54,298 bases of DNA from contig NZ_KQ034055.1 of the NCBI RefSeq assembly GCF_000970855.1, positions 49,633-103,930 on the forward strand, written 5' to 3'. Of the stretch, positions 26,375 to 34,472 are shown piece after piece. The notes under the pieces were generated by a model. That model was not told the DNA's origin. It made no database searches and was given only the letters and a program-made list of their open reading frames with translations. The stretch is from Lactobacillus helsingborgensis (GTDB taxonomy: Bacteria > Bacillota > Bacilli > Lactobacillales > Lactobacillaceae). The stretch's first letter is position 1. Each line of letters begins with the position of its first letter. A program made the position numbers and the translations under genes.

Positions 26375-27454
26375 TTAATTTAAATCTTTAAAATCAAAAG
26401 TCTCTAATACATTATCCTTATTCGTGCTATTTTCATTATTTTCTTCACTATAATAATCTTTACCTTTCGCCAATAATTCGTCATTTTTCTCTTTCTGTTC
26501 CTTCAAAAGTATATCTCGGGCATGATTTATCGCCTTTTCTTCAATATGTATTCGCTGCTGCACTTCTTTGTAGAACTTATCTGGTTGCTTGGCACTAGTG
26601 AATATTTGGTATTTTTGCTGTTTTATAATATTTTCTAGACGAATTTTTACAGAAGACTTTCGATTAAAAGTTTTGTACAGAACTTCAATTAATCCAAAAG
26701 ATGCTAAGGGTGCTAACGCATGATCTGCTCTGCGCAACAAACCATTTGCTCGTTCAATTTGTCGAGATAATTTTTCAAAAGCTTTCTCATGGATTTGTTC
26801 CTCTAATGTCTCAACAGAATCACCATAAACCTCTTCTGGCTTAATAACTGCCATGAACTGCAAATAAGCTTTATTTTCAAATCGCTCTGCCTGTTGCTGA
26901 TAATTAAGGGTATCTTCAATTACCTCAGTCGCATAATTCTTCATTTGAGTATTTGAACCAATAATTTTTTGTGAATTTTCCTTAAGTTGATTTAAAAAAT
27001 TAGTCATCTCAACTCGTTGACTTTGAGATGTAATTTTTAAAGGCTCACGAATACTATTAAAAAAAACCTCTTGAATAGCATTTTGCTGTAGTAATTCTTC
27101 TGGAGTCTTTAAATACGGATTAGATTGTTGCATTTCTGCTAAGGCAATAAACATCCTAGAATTATCACCAGTTTCGTATTCAATCATTCCATCTCGTATA
27201 TCAATTATTCCTGCTTCTTGTAATAAATTTTCCCAATTTACCCAGTCATCATATGTAATTTCCTCTTCATAAACAGGTGATTCGGCAGGATTGTTTTCCA
27301 CATCTTCTTCACTGTTACCTAAGCTATCTCCAGCTTTATCTCTAGGCGTCATATCAAAATCTTGTTGCTGGGAATGATGGTAAATAATTATTCCTCCTAC
27401 AATAAGAGCTACCATAATAACAAGTAAAGATATAAGTAATAAAATATTAAACAC
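26375..27454 (-). CDS. Membrane-anchored coiled-coil protein of the secretion operon
   Basis: About 356-359 aa. One N-terminal membrane helix (residues 2-25, FNILLLISLLVIMVALIVGG) is followed by an acidic linker and a long helical, Gln/Glu-rich body that should form coiled coils. The family is not recognised, but a single-pass protein of this type before virB4 is common in Gram-positive transfer operons. The GTG at 27454 is too close to GAGAGG to be ideal, so the true start may be an unusual codon a few residues later. A hairpin terminator (27481-27502) stands directly before it. Confidence 0.6.
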   Translation of the reverse strand: MFNILLLISLLVIMVALIVGGIIIYHHSQQQDFDMTPRDKAGDSLGNSEEDVENNPAESPVYEEEITYDDWVNWENLLQEAGIIDIRDGMIEYETGDNSRMFIALAEMQQSNPYLKTPEELLQQNAIQEVFFNSIREPLKITSQSQRVEMTNFLNQLKENSQKIIGSNTQMKNYATEVIEDTLNYQQQAERFENKAYLQFMAVIKPEEVYGDSVETLEEQIHEKAFEKLSRQIERANGLLRRADHALAPLASFGLIEVLYKTFNRKSSVKIRLENIIKQQKYQIFTSAKQPDKFYKEVQQRIHIEEKAINHARDILLKEQKEKNDELLAKGKDYYSEENNENSTNKDNVLETFDFKDLN

Positions 27455-27480
27455 CTCTCTTAAAATACGTTAAAGCAAAC

Positions 27481-27502
27481 AGCCAACCTATAAAGGTTGG
27501 CT
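27481..27502 (-). terminator. Hairpin inside the secretion operon
   Basis: 9-bp perfect stem AGCCAACCT/AGGTTGGCT with a 4-nt loop and a weak T-rich tail (GTTTGCTTT). It separates two genes of the transfer operon, so it must be read through or be an mRNA processing hairpin. Confidence 0.6.
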
Positions 27503-27518
27503 GCTAAATTTAGCGTTT

Positions 27519-27812
27519 TTAACGTCTCCTACGTTGTCCTAGTCTACTTTGGCTTGAGCCCTGACCTAATAAGGTTTTCCAAAATCCATTTTCTTGAAAA
27601 CTAACAGCAATCTGGCCAGGCTTTGCAATGGTTAAACCAACAGCCCATATTCCTATAGAAACTATAATAATTAAAAAAATATTGTCGTGTGCCACAAAAA
27701 CCATATCTAAAATAGCAATAATCCAAAAAGCTAAAGTCAATCCAAAAACCATTCCTGCCTTGTTCTGCTTAGTATTCTTGCCATTTAATCGTTGTATTTT
27801 CTTGTTTGACAT
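27519..27812 (-). CDS. Small two-helix membrane protein of the secretion operon
   Basis: 97 aa from the ATG at 27812, which has AGAAAGGAAA before it; the longer open frame would run back into the upstream gene. A basic N-terminus (SNKKIQRLNGKNTKQNK) is followed by two membrane segments (GLTLAFWIIAILDMVFVA; IFLIIIVSIGIWAVGL) and a basic tail ending RLGQRRRR. It lies between the PrgI-like gene and the coiled-coil membrane protein and overlaps the upstream stop closely. Likely a small channel subunit; no family name is certain. Confidence 0.65.
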   Translation of the reverse strand: MSNKKIQRLNGKNTKQNKAGMVFGLTLAFWIIAILDMVFVAHDNIFLIIIVSIGIWAVGLTIAKPGQIAVSFQENGFWKTLLGQGSSQSRLGQRRRR

Positions 27813-27828
27813 GCTATTTTCCTTTCTT

Positions 27829-28233
27829 TCAATCAATAGGATGCTGTTTAAAATATGGCAACCGCTCGTTAACAAAATGACGGTTAGGTTGAATATTAAT
27901 ATAAGTTCCTACTTCCCGTCTTAGAAAGCGGTAATTAATAAGTAGCTGAGTGTCTTCGTAATACAGTAGATCCCCTTGCTTGTCCCTAATTGGTTTAAAA
28001 GCAATAACGGCAAAAGGTACAACTGTAGCTACAAAGAACATTGCAGAAAATACAATTGCAGTTCCAGAACTTACTCCTATAGCAGTCAAAATATTATTCA
28101 AAATTGTATAAATGATACTTCCAATAATTAAGCCTGCAGCTGAAATACTTACTTGTAGCCAAGTTGCAAAACCTAATACTTTTTTTTGCGGTCCAGAAAG
28201 ATTAACTATTAGCTCTTGTCTAGTAACTCCCAC
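27829..28233 (-). CDS. PrgI/TcpE-like conjugation membrane protein
   Basis: 134 aa, GTG start with AAGGAAG at good spacing. Two adjacent membrane segments (ISAAGLIIGSIIYTIL; AIVFSAMFFVATVVPFAVIAF) are followed by a C-terminal LINYRFLRREVGTYI segment. This layout matches the PrgI family, regarded as the VirB3-like component that partners VirB4 in Gram-positive type IV systems. It lies between the small pilin-sized protein and a small membrane protein, two genes before the coiled-coil protein and virB4. Assignment is good from topology and order. Confidence 0.75.
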   Translation of the reverse strand: MGVTRQELIVNLSGPQKKVLGFATWLQVSISAAGLIIGSIIYTILNNILTAIGVSSGTAIVFSAMFFVATVVPFAVIAFKPIRDKQGDLLYYEDTQLLINYRFLRREVGTYINIQPNRHFVNERLPYFKQHPID

Positions 28234-28273
28234 CTGTACACTTCCTTTCTAATTAGAAAATCTATAATCATAG

Positions 28274-28693
28274 CTAAGAATTATTAACAGAAATGTGTGT
28301 AGCCATACCAACTAACGCTTGTGCATGAAGAACAACTACTTCTCCGACTATGATAAAAAACAAACCAACAATAGAGTTAGTACGACTTCTTGGATCACTG
28401 GTCACAGCAGAAGCTCCAATTTTCATCCCACAAATAACTGCAGCTATAATTAAGATCACCGTTGCAAAATCTTGTGTTGGCGCTAAAAAGCCAAAAAATA
28501 TATCAGCAAAAGTATTGGCACCTGCGGCATCGCCGGAAGTGCGTGGGTCTGGATTATATTTTGTAGCAGCCAGGGTAATTAATGTAGAAGCTTTCATTCC
28601 AAAATAAGTAGCAAATAGGCCTGCCCAGTATCTAATTGATTTGGCATGAGTTTCTATAAATTTAGCATATGAGGTTTTAATTGTATCTGACAT
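28274..28693 (-). CDS. Small membrane protein, VirB2-like candidate, first gene of the secretion operon
   Basis: 139 aa with an excellent GGAAGGAGG ribosome site. Hydrophobic segments lie at residues 22-42, 65-88 (FFGFLAPTQDFATVILIIAAVICG) and 105-125 (IVGLFFIIVGEVVVLHA). Size, lack of a cleavable signal and first position before PrgI-like and VirB4 genes fit the VirB2-like or TrbC-like small membrane proteins of Gram-positive transfer operons. Whether it forms a pilus is unknown. The 237 bases upstream hold TTGACA near 28818-28823 but no well-spaced -10 box. Confidence 0.6.
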   Translation of the reverse strand: MSDTIKTSYAKFIETHAKSIRYWAGLFATYFGMKASTLITLAATKYNPDPRTSGDAAGANTFADIFFGFLAPTQDFATVILIIAAVICGMKIGASAVTSDPRSRTNSIVGLFFIIVGEVVVLHAQALVGMATHISVNNS

Positions 28694-28930
28694 ATTTATT
28701 CCTCCTTCCTATCTTTCAACCATATAAACAAAAAGAAAAGCCACAAATCCTTTTTCTCTTTATGTTTCAAAAGAAAAATTGAATTGCAGCTCTCTATAAG
28801 CCTTATATTTTTGTCAATAAAAGAATTGATGGACATTTTCTTTTTATAAATAGGCTACCTATAATAATACCTAGTTAAAGACTTCTAACATTGATAAGTT
28901 CATTTTTTGGAAAATGCTAACTAAAAAACT

Positions 28931-29173
28931 TTATATTCTTTCTTCAATCGAAAAAGGTATCCCAGAGTAAATTTTTTGTAATAAATCATGGTCGGATAAA
29001 AGAATCATCCCTATTGATTTATCCTTATTTAGAAATACTGAGCCATCTGGTTTAAGTCTTAAATAAACTTTGAGATCTTTATCTGTTGGAAAATTAAATC
29101 TTTGATTAACTTTACGTGTGCGATCAAGTAGTTCTTCTTCTATTACCTTCGGTGCTCGTCTCAAATAAGCCAT
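28931..29173 (-). CDS. Small unknown protein upstream of the secretion operon
   Basis: 80 aa, soluble, basic N-terminus, starting MAYLRRAPKVIEEELLD. It contains VYLRLKPDGSVFLNKDKSIG and ends FSIEERI. No family is recognised. The best ribosome site (AAGGAAAG) lies about 12 bases before the ATG, which is long but acceptable. It stands alone, 237 bases before the first secretion gene, and could be a small regulator of the operon; that is a guess from position. Confidence 0.45.
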   Translation of the reverse strand: MAYLRRAPKVIEEELLDRTRKVNQRFNFPTDKDLKVYLRLKPDGSVFLNKDKSIGMILLSDHDLLQKIYSGIPFSIEERI

Positions 29174-30037
29174 ACTTATCTTATCTTTCCTTCTTTCTTT
29201 GCATTGTCAAATAAAAGTCTACGATAATTTATTTGATTACATTTGAATAATTTCATTTCACTCAAAATAGAACATGGTTTTGTTCGATAATAATTTTTAT
29301 TAATTCTACAGTCTCACTAAAAACTCTTAGTATTGTTACAAATACTAATGTTTGAGAGAATAAAACAAAATCACTTCTTCCAAGGATATATTTTGTTAAA
29401 AACACATGTTATTTATAGATTTTTTTAAATAAAAATTATCTATTATTTTAACGAATTAGGCGTAAAAATATTCAATATATGCAAATATTTAAATTTTTTA
29501 TAGTAAAATATTTATTAGTTTTTTCTTCCACTATTATCTATTAAATGTTATACTATCTTCATACCATTAATTCGGTATATACAAGACAGATTGTGGATAT
29601 GAACGATAGCTATTTTTTCAAATTTACCAACCTTCTTGTGAAACTATATATTTAATTAACTATCTATTTTTATATATACTCATGTTTAATACACATCTAT
29701 ATTCCGTCTAATAAAACTTTATTATACAAAAAAAGCTTAGTTTAAAAACTTAGCTTTTTTATTTTATTACATTTTTCGTTATTGACAAAATCGGCTATGC
29801 ATACACCAATAGTCGTGGTTCTTGATAATTAAACTTAATCATTTCTATTCATTGAAAGCCTAATCAGCAACAAATTCTTATAGTCAGTATTATTTGCATC
29901 TACTTTAGTTATATTATGTATCTTAACTTACGTATAATAGCCAATATCCAGTTATCATTGAAGTAAACCATTTGCCCACTGTTAAAAATTTTTTCAAAAA
30001 TTAATCAGATTAATATGCAAAGTCAATTAATAAATAA
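29174..30037. other. AT-rich non-coding stretch
   Basis: No credible protein gene in about 860 bases. It holds a terminator-like hairpin (29729-29760) and an imperfect inverted repeat ATACC/GGTAT near 29561-29578. An origin of transfer or small RNA could lie here, but no nick-site motif was recognised. Confidence 0.5.
29729..29760. terminator. Bidirectional terminator-like hairpin
   Basis: Stem AAAAAAGCT-TAGT against ACT-TAGCTTTTTT (one mismatch) with a 6-nt loop; T-runs suit both strands. No gene is clearly attached, so it may end a small RNA. Confidence 0.5.
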
Positions 30038-30049
30038 TATAATATATTT

Positions 30050-30190
30050 GTAAAATAAAAAAAGAAGTTCTGTAAAAACAAAACTTCAATGAATATCGAG
30101 CTTCCGCTTTAAAGGCGGTCGGCTCCATTATTGGACTTTTTTAAAAGCTATCCTAATAACTCGCCAAAGTAATGAAGGACGGCTCTTTTT
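30050..30190 (+). ncRNA. Candidate small RNA, copy 1
   Basis: A TATAAT box (30038-30043) lies about 110 bases before a plus-strand terminator: stem 30146-30154 with 30176-30184, tail CTTTTT. Inside are a central hairpin CCGC(TTTAAAG)GCGG and the string TCCATTATTGGAC. The terminator loop contains AATAACTCGCCAAAGT. Copy 2 at 30520-30650 has the same order. The minus strand is also transcribed here (gene 30148-30312 and its terminator at 30064-30087), so the two RNAs would be antisense. Confidence 0.5.
30064..30087 (-). terminator. Terminator of the 54-aa gene transcript
   Basis: 6-bp stem GAAGTT/AACTTC with a 12-nt loop and minus-strand tail of seven T residues. It ends the transcript reading through 30148-30312 and the antisense of small RNA copy 1. 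Confidence 0.6.
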
Positions 30191-30312
30191 ATTTCTTGTT
30201 GTTGCCTATATAGGTTAGCAAAACAATAATAAACGTTGCAAATTCTAGCGCTAATTTCAGTGCTTCGTAAACGCTCAACAGCTATACAACCCTTTAAAGA
30301 ATTTCTTGCCAT
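30148..30312 (-). CDS. Possible 54-aa protein overlapping small RNA copy 1
   Basis: ATG at 30312 has GAGAGG at good distance and an extended -10 TGTTATAAT at 30383-30388 upstream. The product starts MARNSLKGCIAVERLRS, is soluble, has three Cys and ends HYFGELLG. No family is recognised. Its last codons lie in the conserved terminator loop of the plus-strand small RNA, so the RNA could regulate it by pairing. In copy 2 the matching stretch has no long ORF and small insertions break the frame, so the conserved part there is RNA rather than protein. Confidence 0.35.
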   Translation of the reverse strand: MARNSLKGCIAVERLRSTEISARICNVYYCFANLYRQQQEIKRAVLHYFGELLG

Positions 30313-30481
30313 AAGCAACCTCTCCTTTTTCGTGTGTAAACAGCCAGTCGCCCTCAAAACTATTCGCTTTCAATTCGTTTTTATTATAACAGATTTTTAT
30401 TTCCCATTGAATAATATAAAAATGAATTAAACAAGTCAGATTTACAGATTTAAAAATATAATATATAATTTCAGCCAAGTA

Positions 30482-30513
30482 TCTAGGCAAAGCTAACCTA
30501 GACATGATATAAT
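30482..30513 (+). promoter_or_regulatory. Promoter and inverted repeat before small RNA copy 2
   Basis: The plus-strand extended -10 TGATATAAT (hexamer 30508-30513) is preceded by a perfect inverted repeat TCTAGG(9 nt)CCTAGA at 30482-30502 covering the -35 region, which could be an operator. Confidence 0.5.
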
Positions 30514-30519
30514 AAGTTT

Positions 30520-30650
30520 ATAAAAGAATCTTTGAAAAAAGACTCTTCTAAATGTTAAACAACCGCTTTAAAGCTGGTTAGTTTCATTATTGGACTATTT
30601 TTAGACTGATTCCATAACTCGCCAAAGTTATTCGTGGGACAGTCTTTTTT
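30520..30650 (+). ncRNA. Candidate small RNA, copy 2
   Basis: About 130 nt from the promoter at 30508 to a strong terminator (stem 30603-30613 with 30636-30645, tail of six T). It repeats copy 1: central hairpin CCGCTTTAAAGC-GG, TTCATTATTGGAC and the loop ATAACTCGCCAAAGTTAT. Terminator stems differ in sequence but still pair (AGACTG/CAGTCT versus AGCTAT/ACGGCT), which points to selection on structure. Family unknown; a plasmid antisense or antitoxin RNA is one option. Confidence 0.55.
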
Positions 30651-30802
30651 ATATCTATCAATTAAAATCAAAAATATTTACAAACCTCTAAGTATTTTTC
30701 TGGACAAATATCAAATATTTTTTTAAGTTTTAATAGTAGACAGCAAGCAAATCTGTCGTGTGTCAAAATTTTTTAATAACATACTCATTGTTCAAATAGA
30801 AT

Positions 30803-30856
30803 AAAAAGGGTCCTCAAAAAGTAAGGCTAATGGCCTCCTTTCTAAGGACTCTTTTT
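30803..30856. terminator. Terminator after the 30935-36516 operon
   Basis: 12-bp stem AAAAAGGGTCCT against AGGACTCTTTTT with an inner GGC/GCC hairpin. T-runs suit both strands; on the minus strand it closes the primase-RadC operon. Confidence 0.75.
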
Positions 30857-30934
30857 GTGATTAATTTTCTTAACCACGATATTAAATAAACTTTTTATCT
30901 TTTATAATAAAAGATAAATCTTCATTTTAACAAC

Positions 30935-31804
30935 TTAAAAGAATGCTCTTTCTTTTGGTTTTGGTATTAAGCTACGTTTAGTAGGAACAACTATAAAGTT
31001 GCTGTCCAAAAAGTTATGGATGTAATCAATCAATTGCTTATAACTTACAAGTCCATTCCATCTAACCAACTTATTTTCTTTACCTATTGAAAGATATAGC
31101 TCCTGCATTAATTTATAATCCCTTACAATCTCCTGCTGTCGCTTATCAGCAATATTAAGATGTGCCAATACATAATCATAGTAAGCATAATTTTTAGATC
31201 TTGTCCCCGCAATCAATCCTTTAAATACATCTTTAAGTTCAAAATTTATAAGACTTATCCAATGGGCGTCTTTACCATATATTTTTGCTTTAATATTCGA
31301 AATTAAATAAGCATAACCTAGTAAATATTCTTTTGAGATATAGGAGTAACGCACAAAAGGCTTATTACATCGATAATAAGTGTCAGTATAATGTGCGACA
31401 AGTTCTTTAGCATCAGATAAGATTAAAAAGCGTTTGTAATATTGATTCCTCTCTAATTTATAATAAATAGAACGACAATAAGTTTGATCGCTTTTTCCAA
31501 ATAATTTTAATTTCATTTGGGTCTTATCTGAAACAAATCGTGTTTCTATTACTTTCCTATTTTCCTGGGATGCACACGTTTTAAAGCCGATATATGGGTA
31601 TAAAATTCTAGCCGCTTTAAGTATCTGTTCATCATCCCACAAATAAGAGTGATATATAACTCGAGCCAATTGCTTAAACTTATGAAAAAGGGTTGGGGAT
31701 TTATCAAACTGATTTTGATCAACCAACAATTTTTTTCTCTGCTTTGTCTTGGCCATTAACGAACTAAAAAGTTCCAGCTGTTCAATATGATTTTTAGTTT
31801 CCAT
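30935..31804 (-). CDS. Unknown 289-aa protein, last gene of the primase operon
   Basis: 289 aa, soluble, strongly basic and rich in Tyr and Lys, predicted helical. It begins METKNHIEQLELFSSL and ends with a basic PTKRSLIPKPKERAFF tail. No family or catalytic motif is recognised. It lies 58 bases after the 285-aa unknown and before the operon terminator. High positive charge in a plasmid-processing operon would suit nucleic-acid binding, but this is inference only. Confidence 0.5.
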   Translation of the reverse strand: METKNHIEQLELFSSLMAKTKQRKKLLVDQNQFDKSPTLFHKFKQLARVIYHSYLWDDEQILKAARILYPYIGFKTCASQENRKVIETRFVSDKTQMKLKLFGKSDQTYCRSIYYKLERNQYYKRFLILSDAKELVAHYTDTYYRCNKPFVRYSYISKEYLLGYAYLISNIKAKIYGKDAHWISLINFELKDVFKGLIAGTRSKNYAYYDYVLAHLNIADKRQQEIVRDYKLMQELYLSIGKENKLVRWNGLVSYKQLIDYIHNFLDSNFIVVPTKRSLIPKPKERAFF

Positions 31805-31861
31805 GTTCTATGCCCCATTTAATAAGTCATACATAACCGAGCCATAGACACATTCATTAAT

Positions 31862-32719
31862 TTAGTTCATTAGTTCGAAAAAATTATTCGGAAAATTATT
31901 TGCAATTTTTATCAATACATTACTTTCTTCTTTTTCTTTACATTCTCGATTAGCTAGTGGAGTAGTATCGAGATTCAAAACCCTCTGTTTAAAAAAATTT
32001 TTAATAATAAAATAAATTGCCTGATCTTCATCCATTTCATAATTTCTAACAAGTTTCTGTATTTGATTTCTAAATATATTAATGTTTATAGAATTAATTC
32101 CATTTTTAAACTGCAAACTAAGTGTAGCCATTTGATACTTTTGTAATTGCATTTCTTTATAAAAAGATCCTAATATTAGATCTTTAACTACAAAATTAAA
32201 TTTTTCAGCAATTCTTCTATATATTTCTTTAATCAAAAAAAGTTGATGATTATTAAAGGGCTCCAATAGCTTAAACCTTGCATCGACATTTTGATCATAT
32301 TCAGAAAATTTTGCTCCAACCGCCATTGCTTGGGCAATCTCAAGTATAAAATCCTCATCAGTATGTAAACAGTTCAATTCAAAACTACCATAATGATTTA
32401 TTTGGCAAAATTTTGGATCAATAGCTTCATCGATCTGATAATTTCCAATTTGATAGATAATACTTTTTGCAACTTCTAATAAGATAATTCTATGCAAAGA
32501 GTATTTACGTTGACACGTCAATAACTTCCTCTGAGTAATTTTAACATTAATAAAAAAATGATGAATGTGGCTATTTGGCAATGTAAATTCAATGCCGAAC
32601 CCCTCACTAACGTCAGTAAAGGAAAAAACTTCTGAATTAAAATTTATAGGAAAATATTTGGCTTGAATAATTTTCCAGTTTTCTTTGACATCTTGAAATA
32701 AGCTTATGCTAGTTTTCAT
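31862..32719 (-). CDS. Unknown 285-aa protein next to RadC
   Basis: ATG at 32719 (MKTSISLFQDV) overlaps the end of the RadC gene by 11 bases and is preferred over the longer frame, which would run far into radC. The 285-aa product is soluble. It contains a beta-rich first half (FSFTDVSEGFGIEFTLPN) and a helical second half. No recognised family. Overlap with radC suggests coupled translation and a shared task in DNA processing during plasmid transfer. Confidence 0.5.
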   Translation of the reverse strand: MKTSISLFQDVKENWKIIQAKYFPINFNSEVFSFTDVSEGFGIEFTLPNSHIHHFFINVKITQRKLLTCQRKYSLHRIILLEVAKSIIYQIGNYQIDEAIDPKFCQINHYGSFELNCLHTDEDFILEIAQAMAVGAKFSEYDQNVDARFKLLEPFNNHQLFLIKEIYRRIAEKFNFVVKDLILGSFYKEMQLQKYQMATLSLQFKNGINSININIFRNQIQKLVRNYEMDEDQAIYFIIKNFFKQRVLNLDTTPLANRECKEKEESNVLIKIANNFPNNFFELMN

Positions 32720-33284
32720 CGGCAATGAATAGTCCTTTTTCTCGAAAAGAAAAATATTCGCCTTCACCAATAATTAAGTTATCCAAAAAAGTAACATTAA
32801 TTTTATCAAAAATGCTTATCAAAAGATTACAGACTTCCATATCTGCATGTGAAGGTGTTAAATCACCCGATGGATGATTATGTGCTAGAAAAACGCCAGA
32901 AGCATTACTTAGTACTGTTTTTTTTATTACCTCTCCAATATCGACCTGGCTAGCGTTTTTTTTACCTATATTAATCAGAAAATCAGCAGTAGGTTTATAT
33001 CGGTTATTTACTGAGATAATGTGTAATTCTTCTTGTTTAAGCACACTATACTTATTTGCTAAGTATTTTCCTACTACCTCGCTTGTAGAAAGCATCGGCA
33101 AATTTCCTGAGTTTTTTGAGAGCTCTTCTCGTAAAAATTCAAGAAAAAGTTGCTGCATATTTAACGAAGCCTTCCTAAACAAGTCCCCTTTTTTTATTTC
33201 TTCAAACAATGTATCAACACTTGTTATATTCTTTTTTTTCAGATCCTTTTGTATAATAGTTGCCTTATTCTCAACAAAGTTCAT
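32709..33284 (-). CDS. radC: RadC/JAB-family (MPN+) protein
   Basis: 191 aa. The motif HNHPSGDLTPSHAD near residue 137 is the JAMM metal motif (H-x-H...D) of RadC-like proteins, with an upstream conserved Ser-rich VFLA strand. The N-terminal UVR-type helix-hairpin-helix part of chromosomal RadC is shortened, as in other plasmid-borne copies. Plasmid radC genes are common near transfer regions; their function is unsettled. It has a good GGAAG ribosome site. Family call firm, role unknown. Confidence 0.88.
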   Translation of the reverse strand: MNFVENKATIIQKDLKKKNITSVDTLFEEIKKGDLFRKASLNMQQLFLEFLREELSKNSGNLPMLSTSEVVGKYLANKYSVLKQEELHIISVNNRYKPTADFLINIGKKNASQVDIGEVIKKTVLSNASGVFLAHNHPSGDLTPSHADMEVCNLLISIFDKINVTFLDNLIIGEGEYFSFREKGLFIADEN

Positions 33285-33310
33285 ATTTTCTTCCTTTTCT
33301 TTTATTTAAC

Positions 33311-33526
33311 CTAATTCAACTTTCTACCACATATAGGGCAGAAATTAATATTTATAGAAGCTTCAATTGCAGCTTCTGTGAACTTAGTTATTGATTTATC
33401 CACAATATTTAACCAATTTTTATTATCATTTTGATATTTAAAAATTTGTATTCTGTATGGGTCATTTTCATCTCCTGATAAGTCAGCAAATATATCAGGA
33501 TCACAATATTTACAATAATTTTTCAT
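33311..33526 (-). CDS. Small zinc-ribbon protein
   Basis: 71 aa from the ATG at 33526, which has AGAGGAAAT directly before it. CKYC (residues 4-7) at the start and CPICGRKL at the end form two CxxC pairs that can hold one zinc ion; between them lies YRIQIFKYQNDNKNWLNIVD. Short zinc-ribbon proteins of this kind are frequent on phages and plasmids. It sits between radC and a 105-aa unknown. Function not known. Confidence 0.65.
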   Translation of the reverse strand: MKNYCKYCDPDIFADLSGDENDPYRIQIFKYQNDNKNWLNIVDKSITKFTEAAIEASININFCPICGRKLN

Positions 33527-33540
33527 ATTTCCTCTAATCT

Positions 33541-33858
33541 TCACTTATCAGCTAATTGTATTTTAGTTTGTGAAACATCTTTAAAAATGGTATTCAATCT
33601 TTCGAAAAGCTCTTTGTAAGTTAAATTATTATAAGTAAAGCTTTCATCGTTAAAAATACCTTCAAGATTATATTTTTGAGTTTCAGGGTCTCTATTGTCT
33701 TCACAAGCAATTAAATCCCAACTATCAATGTTATCCAAATCCATATCGTTTAAAAACAGTTCACGATAGTTAATAGAATATATGTGTCTAGCTACCTCAT
33801 TCGTCCAAATTTCAAAATGATAATGGTAAGCCAAAATTAGTACATCTTTTTTTGTCAT
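33541..33858 (-). CDS. Unknown acidic 105-aa protein
   Basis: 105 aa, soluble, acidic, Asp/Asn-rich, starting MTKKDVLILAYHYHFEIW. A helix-rich start is followed by DNIDSWDLIACEDNRDPETQKY. It overlaps the 5' part of the next frame and has AAAGGAAC as ribosome site. No family recognised. It is one of four consecutive small genes between HicB and RadC. Confidence 0.5.
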   Translation of the reverse strand: MTKKDVLILAYHYHFEIWTNEVARHIYSINYRELFLNDMDLDNIDSWDLIACEDNRDPETQKYNLEGIFNDESFTYNNLTYKELFERLNTIFKDVSQTKIQLADK

Positions 33859-33871
33859 TTTTTAAGTTCCT

Positions 33872-34393
33872 TTAAAAATTCGTTCTTATTACACATTTAT
33901 TGTTCTTGTTAGGCATAGCTTCATCACACTCAACTATGCAGGCTTTGGCATTATTATTGCAAATAGACATAATCCTTTTGCAATAGTCTTTTGCAGAAGT
34001 GTCATTTTCAAAATTACTGTTCTTAATAAACAAGTCTAATTGAGTAGTTGTTATGGTAAGTAAAAAGCATGAAGGCTCCATTTCACTTACTTTATTGCAA
34101 CTTATTAAAAGTCCATATTCGGAGTTAAAATCTAGCATATTATGAAGCACTTCTTCAGGATCACAAATTCTAAATTCGTAATCTAAATCATACTTATTCC
34201 AACTGTCTATATTCTTTTTCTGCAGCCTAGTGTCATGCCTTAGTTCATCAATAAAAACCCTTGTCTTTATAATGTAAAAGCAGAAGTTTTCTGTGTCACA
34301 CGGAAAAGGTATGGCCAAAAGATTGTTCAAATCTACAGTTTTTTTATATTTAATTCCTTTATCTTTTTTTGCTTTACAGTTCTTCTTATCCAT
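33872..34393 (-). CDS. Unknown 173-aa protein with scattered cysteines
   Basis: 173 aa from ATG 34393, chosen because GGAGAAAA lies directly before it and the longer frame lacks a ribosome site. Cys residues occur at positions 5 and about 37 and 80, plus KDYCKRIMSICNNNAKACIVECD near the end, and could bind metal, but no CxxC pair stands out. Soluble, mixed charge. No recognised family. It follows hicB by about 80 bases in the same operon. Confidence 0.5.
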   Translation of the reverse strand: MDKKNCKAKKDKGIKYKKTVDLNNLLAIPFPCDTENFCFYIIKTRVFIDELRHDTRLQKKNIDSWNKYDLDYEFRICDPEEVLHNMLDFNSEYGLLISCNKVSEMEPSCFLLTITTTQLDLFIKNSNFENDTSAKDYCKRIMSICNNNAKACIVECDEAMPNKNNKCVIRTNF

Positions 34394-34472
34394 TTTTCTC
34401 CAAACAAAAAGAGAAATACTAAAAAGTAAATCCCTCATTAAATATTATTTTATTTTCTATAAACAAAGTAGT

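Noticed and set aside
29174..30037. Origin of transfer in the gene-free stretch
   Set aside because: Inverted repeats are short and no recognised nick-site sequence is present; without a relaxase family the motif cannot be predicted.
30275..30505. 76-codon minus-strand frame (MSRLALPRYLAEI...)
   Set aside because: It covers the 54-aa gene's promoter and ribosome site in another frame and has no ribosome site of its own.
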